Source: an uncultured Pseudomonadota bacterium
Lineage (GTDB): Bacteria; Pseudomonadota; Gammaproteobacteria; Burkholderiales; Rhodocyclaceae
Reading direction: 5' to 3'
Length of the DNA stretch: 37,999 bases
Assembly: GCA_946479855.1 (NCBI GenBank)
Contig: CAMLHL010000021.1
Coordinates: 1 to 37,999, forward strand
Shown: positions 31,897 to 37,999 of the stretch, piece after piece
Numbering within the stretch: position 1 is the first letter of the stretch
How the letters are laid out: each line of letters starts with the position of its first letter
Program-made: the position numbers and the translations under genes
Notes under the pieces: generated by a model
What the model was told of the DNA's origin: nothing
What the model saw: only the letters and a program-made list of their open reading frames with translations
The model's database searches: none

Positions 31897-33114
31897 ATGA
31901 ACGGTAATGCGAAGTTCGTGTTGGTCAGTGTCAGTTTGACGGCCATGGTTGCAGCTGTCCTGCTTGCCGTTGAACCGGGGGCGCGCCAGCCAGCAGTAAT
32001 GCTTGCCATGTTGATGATCCTGGCCGGCTGCCTGGTGGCTGGTGCCGTTCTGCGGGCACCAGTTGGCGAGGGTATCGGTGCGCATGTTCCTGGGCAGACG
32101 GGGCGCGAGATCATGGAGCAAGGTGGTGAAGCCATTGTTCACGTATCGGGCGAGATTTCCCGGCAGGTGGAAGAGATGCGTGGAGAAGTGGCCCGGGCCC
32201 AAGTGATATTCACCGAGGCGATCGAGAAACTGGTCAGTAGTTTTCATGATATGAATGCCCAGATACAGCGCCAGCAGCAACTGGGTTTGCAGGTTGTCGC
32301 AGGCGATGGCAGCGGTGGCTCGGTATCCGAGTTTCAGCAGTTTGCCACCAAGACCTCTGATACGCTTCGCAAGTTCGTGGATAGCGTAATCGAGAATTCC
32401 CGGCTGGCCATGTCGCTGGTCGAAATGACCGATCTGATCATTTCGCAAATGAGTGAAGTGCGTGGCATGCTGGGGGAAATAGAGGGGATTTCCAAGCAGA
32501 CCAATCTTCTGGCGCTCAATGCCGCCATTGAGGCCGCCCGGGCCGGAGAGGCTGGGCGAGGATTTGCCGTGGTTGCCGATGAGGTGCGAGACTTGTCCGG
32601 GCGGACCAGTCACTTCAGCCAGCAGATTCGTGGCTCGTTATTGAAAATGCAGAGCACAATCGAAGCGACCGAGCAGGCCATTAACCAGATGGCTGCAACA
32701 GATATGACCTTCGCCCTGACGTCGAAGAACGATGTCGAGGCTGCGATGCTCGGTATCAATGAAATGAATCGGCGGACCAACGAAACGGTGAGCGAACTCA
32801 ACGTTATCGGCGAGCATGTCGAGGTGGCGGTCAATCAGGCAATCATCTCCTTGCAGTTCCAGGACATGGTGACGCAGCTGCTGGGCCATGTCTCCAAACG
32901 TCTTGACGTGCTCGATGAAATTATTTTGGAAGAACGCCGGATGGGCGGCGTCTTGCACGATAGTGCAAATCCGGCCGAAGCTTTGAGTGCGCTGGCAGCC
33001 ATCCGGTCTCACGTTGACCAAATTTCTCAAAAATTGCACTTTTTGTCACAAAAAGTAGATAATAACCCCGTTGCGCAAACCGGCTTCGCCAGCGGTGAAA
33101 TCGAGTTGTTCTGA
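31897..33114 (+). CDS. Methyl-accepting-chemotaxis-like signalling protein
   Basis: A 405-aa protein with two short N-terminal helices (about 5-24 and 31-51) and almost no periplasmic loop. The MCP-type hairpin tip is at about 185-235 ([36 protein letters not shown]), interrupted afterwards by a region with [16 protein letters not shown]. No ligand-binding or HAMP domain is seen, so it probably senses an internal signal or another protein. The C-terminus ends GEIELF. It sits between motB and cheY, so it belongs to the operon. Confidence 0.85.
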   Translation: MNGNAKFVLVSVSLTAMVAAVLLAVEPGARQPAVMLAMLMILAGCLVAGAVLRAPVGEGIGAHVPGQTGREIMEQGGEAIVHVSGEISRQVEEMRGEVARAQVIFTEAIEKLVSSFHDMNAQIQRQQQLGLQVVAGDGSGGSVSEFQQFATKTSDTLRKFVDSVIENSRLAMSLVEMTDLIISQMSEVRGMLGEIEGISKQTNLLALNAAIEAARAGEAGRGFAVVADEVRDLSGRTSHFSQQIRGSLLKMQSTIEATEQAINQMAATDMTFALTSKNDVEAAMLGINEMNRRTNETVSELNVIGEHVEVAVNQAIISLQFQDMVTQLLGHVSKRLDVLDEIILEERRMGGVLHDSANPAEALSALAAIRSHVDQISQKLHFLSQKVDNNPVAQTGFASGEIELF

Positions 33115-33131
33115 TTGATTACGAGGAAATA

Positions 33132-33497
33132 ATGGCAAAAACCGTTCTTGCAGTTGACGATTCCGCTTCCATTCGCCAGATGGTGTCCTTTACGCTGAAG
33201 AGCGCAGGTTACGAAGTGCTTGAAGCTGTTGATGGCATGGATGGCCTGGAGAAGGCCAAGGGCAAGAATGTCAATCTGGTGCTGACCGACCAGAACATGC
33301 CGCGTATGGATGGGCTGACCTTGATCAAGAGCCTGCGGGGAATGCCACAATATGCTGCAACTCCGATTCTGATGTTGACTACTGAATCTTCGGATGCCAT
33401 GAAATCGCAGGGCCGGGCCGCCGGCGCTACGGGCTGGTTGGTCAAGCCCTTTGATCCGCAAAAACTGATTGAAGTGGTGCGCAAGGTGATCGGCTGA
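33132..33497 (+). CDS. cheY: CheY, chemotaxis response regulator
   Basis: A 121-aa stand-alone receiver domain. The acidic pair is at D9-D10 in VLAVDDSASIRQMV. The phospho-acceptor is in LVLTDQNMPRMDG (D54). TTESSD carries the switch Thr, and LVKPF the conserved Lys. When phosphorylated by CheA it binds the flagellar switch. GAGGAAA precedes ATG 33132; it follows the MCP-like gene by 17 bases. Confidence 0.94.
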   Translation: MAKTVLAVDDSASIRQMVSFTLKSAGYEVLEAVDGMDGLEKAKGKNVNLVLTDQNMPRMDGLTLIKSLRGMPQYAATPILMLTTESSDAMKSQGRAAGATGWLVKPFDPQKLIEVVRKVIG

Positions 33498-33585
33498 CTC
33501 AAAGCCGACAGGCTTGCCGAAAGGCAGGCGGTTCGCATTCCATTTCCGACTGTCAGATTTTTGACTGTCGAGCTCGGGGGAGAGC

Positions 33586-35916
33586 ATGGCTATCGACATG
33601 AGTCAGTTTTATCAGGTGTTTTTTGATGAGTCGGCCGAGCACCTGGCTGCGATGGAAGGGCTTCTGCTTGATCTGGATATCGAGAATCCGGATTCTGAAC
33701 AGCTCAACGCCATATTCCGTGCGGCACACTCGATCAAGGGTAGTGCCGGTACCTTCGGGTTCACGGATCTGGCGGAAACAACGCATATTCTGGAGAACCT
33801 GCTCGACCGCATTCGCAAGCAGGAGCTTGGTTTACGTCCCGACATGGTCGACGCTTTCCTTGTTTGCGGCGATCTGTTGCGCGACATGCTGGAAGCCCAC
33901 CAGGGGCGCGGCCAGGCCGATCAGCATGCAGTCGAATCGATCTGCGCCCGGTTACGCCAACTCTCGGTCGGCGAGACGATACAAGCCACGGTAGCCTCTT
34001 GTCCGGACATCTCCACGCTGGTCAATGACATCTCAGCGCCTGTTGCAGTCTCGCGCGTATTCGATATCGAGTTCGTTCCGACAGAAGTTTCAGCCAATGG
34101 AAATGGGGTAACGAACCTGCTTGAGGAACTGCAGTCACTCGGCCGACTGGAAATCCTCAGCCAGCCGAAAGCTGATGCAGAAAAGGTCGGCTACTGGCAG
34201 CTTCGCCTGACAACCCTGGCCGGCCAGGAATCCTTTGCCGATCAGATTGATTTCATCGCCGAGAATGGCGCCTGGCGGGTTGTCGAGGATAAATCTGTTG
34301 CCTTGAATGGCATTTCCGCATTCGGTTTCTTTGATCAGTCTCCAGGTTTGCCTGACGAAGATCGCGGTTATGGTTTTTTTGAGCCGCTGGATAGTGAGGC
34401 GAAACCCGGAGCAAGTGACACTAGTGCGGCTGGGGAAACCGATGGGTATGGATTTTTTGAACCGTTGCCGGTTGCCACCGACGGCTCGCCAGACGCCACT
34501 TCTGCCGTAAGTGCCGAAGGGGACGGCTATGGTTTTTTTGCTCCCTTGGCAACAGTGGCGCCAGTTCCGCCTGTTATCGAAGAGGGGGATGGGTTTGGCC
34601 TCTTCGCTCCGGCTAGCCAGCCTGCCAGCGAGCCTCCTGCTCAGCCGACGCCTCCAGTGGCGGCGGTTGGTGTTGCATCTGTCGCTGAACCGCGGAATCG
34701 CCTGGCCAAAACACCTTCGCCTGCGGCGGTCAGCGGAGACTCCTCGATTCGCGTCAGTATCGAAAAGGTCGACCAGTTGATCAATTTGGTCGGCGAACTG
34801 GTGATCACACAGGCCATGTTGCTGCAGACGGCTGCCCAGATGCGGGACGTGGCACCGGATCGATTGGTCAACGGGCTGGCACAACTCGAAAGAAATACCC
34901 GCGATCTCCAGGAATCGGTCATGTCCATCCGGATGATGCCGATTTCCTTCGTCTTTTCCCGTTTCCCGCGCGTCGTTCGCGATCTTTCGGGCAAGCTGGG
35001 CAAACAGGTGGAATTGAAGACAGCCGGCGAAACGACCGAACTCGATAAAGGTCTGATTGAGCGGATCGCCGACCCACTGACTCACTTGGTACGCAATAGC
35101 CTGGATCATGGCATCGAGTCGCCGGAGATGCGGCTTGCCGCCGGCAAGAGCCCGGTCGGAACAATTACCCTGAAGGCCTATCACCAGGGGGGCAACATTG
35201 TCATAGAGGTTGGCGACGACGGTGCCGGTCTGCCTCGCCACAAGATATTGGCCAAGGCGCGCGAGCGCGGGTTGCCGGTGTCCGATCAGATGAGCGATGC
35301 CGAGGTGTTCAACCTGATTTTCGAGGCCGGATTTTCGACGGCCGAGCAGGTGACGGATGTTTCCGGTCGCGGGGTCGGCATGGACGTGGTTCGTCGCAAC
35401 ATCCAGTCAATGGGTGGGCGGGTCGAGATCGAATCGATGCTGGGGGTTGGTACGCGGATCACCGTTCGCCTGCCGCTGACATTGGCGATACTTGACGGCA
35501 TGTCGATTGCCGTGGGGGAGCAAACCTATATCCTGCCGCTGTCCTACGTCGTCGAGTCATTCCAGCCGCAGCGTGGAGACATCAAGACGCTGGCCAACCA
35601 GGCCCGGGTCATCCAGGTTCGGGGGGAATATCTGCCGGTGGTCGTTTTGCACGAATTGTTCAATCTAAAGCCCGGTTCCGGCGATTTCACACAGGGCATC
35701 ATGGTGATTATCGATGCGGATGGGATTCGGGCGGCGTTGTTCGTGGATGCGCTGGTTGGCCAGCACCAGGTGGTGATCAAGAGCCTGGAGGCAAATTACC
35801 GGCGTGTCCAGGGGATATCCGGAGCGACCATCATGGGCGATGGTCATGTGGCATTGATTCTGGATGTGTCGGCGATTGCCGGTATGGCCAAGACGAGTAT
35901 GCAGAAAGCCGGCTGA
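33586..35916 (+). CDS. cheA: CheA, chemotaxis histidine kinase with GYGFF repeats
   Basis: A 776-aa kinase. The HPt domain P1 has H48 in AAHSIKGSAGTFGF. A P2-like domain lies at about 170-240. A disordered linker (about 241-375) holds five repeats: AFGFFD at 245, then GYGFFEPL at 261, GYGFFEPL at 287, GYGFFAPL at 314 and GFGLFAP at 336. Dimerisation domain P3, ATP-binding P4 (LVRNSLDHGIE, GDDGAGLP, GRGVGMDVV) and CheW-like P5 follow. It phosphorylates CheY. GGGGGAGAG precedes the ATG. The repeats are in tandem about 22-27 residues apart, and each keeps Phe pairs followed by an acidic or Ala residue and Pro. Confidence 0.95.
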   Translation: MAIDMSQFYQVFFDESAEHLAAMEGLLLDLDIENPDSEQLNAIFRAAHSIKGSAGTFGFTDLAETTHILENLLDRIRKQELGLRPDMVDAFLVCGDLLRDMLEAHQGRGQADQHAVESICARLRQLSVGETIQATVASCPDISTLVNDISAPVAVSRVFDIEFVPTEVSANGNGVTNLLEELQSLGRLEILSQPKADAEKVGYWQLRLTTLAGQESFADQIDFIAENGAWRVVEDKSVALNGISAFGFFDQSPGLPDEDRGYGFFEPLDSEAKPGASDTSAAGETDGYGFFEPLPVATDGSPDATSAVSAEGDGYGFFAPLATVAPVPPVIEEGDGFGLFAPASQPASEPPAQPTPPVAAVGVASVAEPRNRLAKTPSPAAVSGDSSIRVSIEKVDQLINLVGELVITQAMLLQTAAQMRDVAPDRLVNGLAQLERNTRDLQESVMSIRMMPISFVFSRFPRVVRDLSGKLGKQVELKTAGETTELDKGLIERIADPLTHLVRNSLDHGIESPEMRLAAGKSPVGTITLKAYHQGGNIVIEVGDDGAGLPRHKILAKARERGLPVSDQMSDAEVFNLIFEAGFSTAEQVTDVSGRGVGMDVVRRNIQSMGGRVEIESMLGVGTRITVRLPLTLAILDGMSIAVGEQTYILPLSYVVESFQPQRGDIKTLANQARVIQVRGEYLPVVVLHELFNLKPGSGDFTQGIMVIIDADGIRAALFVDALVGQHQVVIKSLEANYRRVQGISGATIMGDGHVALILDVSAIAGMAKTSMQKAG
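34319..34612 (+). repeat. Five GYGFF-type motif repeats in cheA
   Basis: DNA for residues 245-342 of CheA. Codons for the motif vary between copies (TTT, TTC, CTC for the Phe/Leu positions), so the protein motif is kept rather than the DNA being a recent duplication. Confidence 0.8.
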
Positions 35917-35937
35917 CGGCGAACCGAGGAGTATGAG

Positions 35938-36444
35938 ATGGAAGCGATGACGCATGGCGGTGCGGCCGTGGGCGATGATGATCAGATGGCTTGCGAATAC
36001 CTGACATTCACCCTCGGCAGTGAAGAGTACGCAATCGATATCCTGAAGGTGCAGGAGATTCGCGGCTACGAGCAGCCGACATTGATCGCTAATGCGCCGC
36101 CCTTCATCAAGGGCGTGATCAACCTGCGCGGCATCATCGTTCCGGTCGTTGATCTGCGTATTAAATTCAATCTTGGCAAGATCGAATACACCCCTTTTAC
36201 CGTCGTGATCATCCTCAATATTGTCGGCCGGGTGGTTGGCGCCGTGGTCGATAGCGTTTCCGATGTCATTTCGCTGATGCGTTCGCAGATTCGGCCGGCA
36301 CCGGATTTTTCCGGGTCTTTCGACACCAAATATATCCTTGGTCTGGCGGCGATTGATTCGCGCATGATGATCGTGACCGATATCGAACGCCTGATGACCA
36401 GTGCCGACATGGAACTGATCGACGGGGCATCGGTGTCAAGCTAG
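35938..36444 (+). CDS. cheW: CheW, chemotaxis coupling protein
   Basis: A 168-aa protein with the CheW SH3-like fold: [44 protein letters not shown] and [10 protein letters not shown]. It links transducers to CheA. GAGGAG lies about 7 bases before ATG 35938; an out-of-frame ATG at 35933 is rejected. It follows cheA by 21 bases. Confidence 0.95.
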   Translation: MEAMTHGGAAVGDDDQMACEYLTFTLGSEEYAIDILKVQEIRGYEQPTLIANAPPFIKGVINLRGIIVPVVDLRIKFNLGKIEYTPFTVVIILNIVGRVVGAVVDSVSDVISLMRSQIRPAPDFSGSFDTKYILGLAAIDSRMMIVTDIERLMTSADMELIDGASVSS

Positions 36445-36462
36445 CTCCTGAAAGTGCTGCAA

Positions 36463-37999
36463 ATGCTGAATAACTTCCGGGTTGGAACCCGTCTCTTTTG
36501 GCTGACGGTGGGCATGGTCTTCTGGTTCGCCGTGGTGGTGGTGATGGCGATCGTTAGCATGCGCGACCTGAATCGCGATACTGCCGCCGTCTATCTCGAC
36601 AAGCTGGAGCCCGGCGCCATCGTCTTGCGCATCCAGACGCTGATGTCGGAGAACAATCAGCAGATAACCGCCGGGTTGCTGCACGACCCGTCGGGGGCTC
36701 AGGCGGCGAAACATGATCACCCCGTGACCGTGCATACCGATACCCTTCTCAAGAATCGCGATGCGATCAGCGAGTTATGGAAGCAGTTCAGGGAGCGTCC
36801 GCTGAATGCCGAGGAACGCCAGCTGGCCGATGTCTATGAACAGGCCCGGGCTGTATTCGTCAAAGATGGACTGATGGTGGCCGGTGAGGCCTTGAAAGCC
36901 GGTGACTATGCACGCGCCGCGGATATCTATGCCAACGTCGTCCGCCCTGCGTATGCCAAAGTCAGTGCGGCCGCCGAAGCCTTGCGTCTTTATTATTCCG
37001 AGTCGGGGCGCGAGGTGTTCGAAAACGCCCGACAGACCCAGGAAAGCACCACTCGGCTGATGCTTGGCATAGCGGCGTTGGTCACGGCACTGGTCGCTTT
37101 TTTTTCATACATTTTTGCGCGATCGATTACCCGGCCGCTGGCCGGTGCTCTGAAGGTGGCCGATGCGGTGGCTTCGGGAGAACTGGACAACCGGATCGAG
37201 GTCATGGGCAAGGACGAGGTGGCCGACCTGATGGCCGCACTGAACAAGATGCAGTCCGAGCTCAGGCGCCGGATCGAGGCTGATCGCAAGGCGGCCAACG
37301 AGACGCTGCGGATCAAGGTCGCCCTGGACGTGACATCGAATAGCGTCATGGTCGCCGATCCTGACGGCATGATTGTCTATTGCAACGTTTCCGTGCTCGA
37401 GATGATGCGGCAGGCGGAGAGCGATATCAGGACACAATTGCCGAATTTCCGGGCTGACGGCATTCTCGGCGCCAACTTCGACATTTTTCACAAGCAGGCA
37501 AGCCACCAGCGCAACCTGCTGGCCGCACTCAAAGGCATTTACCGCACCGAAATCAACATTGGTGGCCGCTGTTTCTCGCTGGTTGCCTGTCCAATCATCA
37601 ACCAGCAAGGCGAACGCTTGGGGACTGTCGTCGAATGGCGCGACCGGACGACCGAGGTGCAGATTGAAAACGAGGTTTCGGGGATCATCGCCGCCGCTGC
37701 TTCGGGAGATTTCAGCCGGCGTCTGGACTCGGGCCGGATGACCGGATTCTTCAAGCAAATCTCCGATGGCATCAACAGCCTGCTGGAGGCGAACACCCGT
37801 GCCCTGGAAGACGTTGGTGCGATGTTCTCGCGCCTGGCACAAGGCAACCTGACCGAAAAAATCGGGAGCGACTACCTGGGCATGCTGGGGGTCCTGAAAA
37901 ACGATGCGAATGCTACGGTCGACAACCTGCAAGAGATTATTTTCTCGATCAAGGAGTCGACGGACGCGATCAATACGGCGGCGAAGGAGATTGCGTCGG
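36463..37999 (+). CDS. Methyl-accepting chemotaxis protein, 3' end beyond window
   Basis: Open from ATG 36463 to the window edge (512 codons), 18 bases after cheW. TM1 is at about 12-34. A four-helix-bundle sensor region follows to about 200. TM2 is at about 208-226 (ALVTALVAFFSYIFARSITR). HAMP is at about 227-280. A PAS-like domain lies at about 295-400 (SVMVADPDGMIVYCN). A second HAMP-like stretch follows (SRRLDSGRM, LTEKIGSDYLG), and the signalling region begins near the edge. A membrane transducer with both periplasmic and cytoplasmic PAS sensing is likely. The ribosome site is weak. Confidence 0.9.
   Translation, partial: MLNNFRVGTRLFWLTVGMVFWFAVVVVMAIVSMRDLNRDTAAVYLDKLEPGAIVLRIQTLMSENNQQITAGLLHDPSGAQAAKHDHPVTVHTDTLLKNRDAISELWKQFRERPLNAEERQLADVYEQARAVFVKDGLMVAGEALKAGDYARAADIYANVVRPAYAKVSAAAEALRLYYSESGREVFENARQTQESTTRLMLGIAALVTALVAFFSYIFARSITRPLAGALKVADAVASGELDNRIEVMGKDEVADLMAALNKMQSELRRRIEADRKAANETLRIKVALDVTSNSVMVADPDGMIVYCNVSVLEMMRQAESDIRTQLPNFRADGILGANFDIFHKQASHQRNLLAALKGIYRTEINIGGRCFSLVACPIINQQGERLGTVVEWRDRTTEVQIENEVSGIIAAAASGDFSRRLDSGRMTGFFKQISDGINSLLEANTRALEDVGAMFSRLAQGNLTEKIGSDYLGMLGVLKNDANATVDNLQEIIFSIKESTDAINTAAKEIAS

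Overview
This window is about 38 kb of GC-rich chromosome that reads as a respiratory, motile betaproteobacterium, most likely of the Rhodocyclales (Dechloromonas/Azonexus/Azospira type). That placement is inferred from protein flavour and gene neighbourhoods: a complete cbb3 oxidase locus, FNR-type boxes, an NsrR-like regulator, a motAB-cheYAW cluster and glyoxylate-pathway remnants. No rRNA marker is present.

Layout. 1-1983: end of an arsenic-resistance operon (ACR3 efflux pump, ArsP/DUF318-type permease, small CXXC redox protein). 2016-4808: an EF-hand protein divergent from a CpxR/CpxA-like two-component pair, with GTAAA-N5-GTAAA boxes between them. 4880-7074: a PEBP-family protein and the lipid II flippase MurJ on the minus strand. 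7176-7251: tRNA-Thr(CGT). A 5.7 kb integrative element (about 7207-12918) sits in its 3' end. The element carries a tyrosine integrase broken by one in-frame amber codon, an AlpA-type factor, a replication initiator with a very strong internal hairpin, an unknown 272-aa protein, and a lipoprotein-like cargo gene behind an FNR-type promoter. A 31-bp exact copy of the tRNA end marks the far side.

12.9-20 kb is a patchwork of small genes and decaying ones. It holds an NsrR/Rrf2-type regulator divergent from a small secreted protein with a duplicated DAHEGY motif, with NsrR-like half-sites over the shared promoter region. It also holds a monoheme cytochrome c and a ruined glyoxylate (gcl-type) cluster. 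In that cluster hyi and glxR survive as fragments fused around an 8-bp tandem repeat, glycerate 2-kinase is intact, and a GlcG/HbpS-like gene is frameshifted and joined to a thiG 3' fragment. A uracil-DNA-glycosylase-like protein and a response-regulator diguanylate cyclase follow.

20.1-28.6 kb is the cbb3 locus: ccoI-ccoS, ccoNOQP, ccoG-ccoH and a DUF3149 small protein. FNR-like boxes lie before ccoN and ccoG and after ccoS, and rho-independent terminators separate the blocks. Together these encode the oxidase, its copper supply and its assembly factors for microaerobic respiration. A TonB-like protein and a Nudix hydrolase separate this locus from 30.0-38 kb: motA, motB, an MCP-like protein, cheY, cheA, cheW and a transducer cut by the window edge. 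The CheA linker carries five copies of a GYGFF-type motif, one of the more unusual protein-level signals here.

The items most worth following up are the NsrR-type operator with the DAHEGY protein, the CheA GYGFF repeats, the Rep hairpin, the FNR-controlled cargo gene on the mobile element, and the possible small RNA between ccoS and ccoN. All assignments come from reading the sequence; no database search was run.
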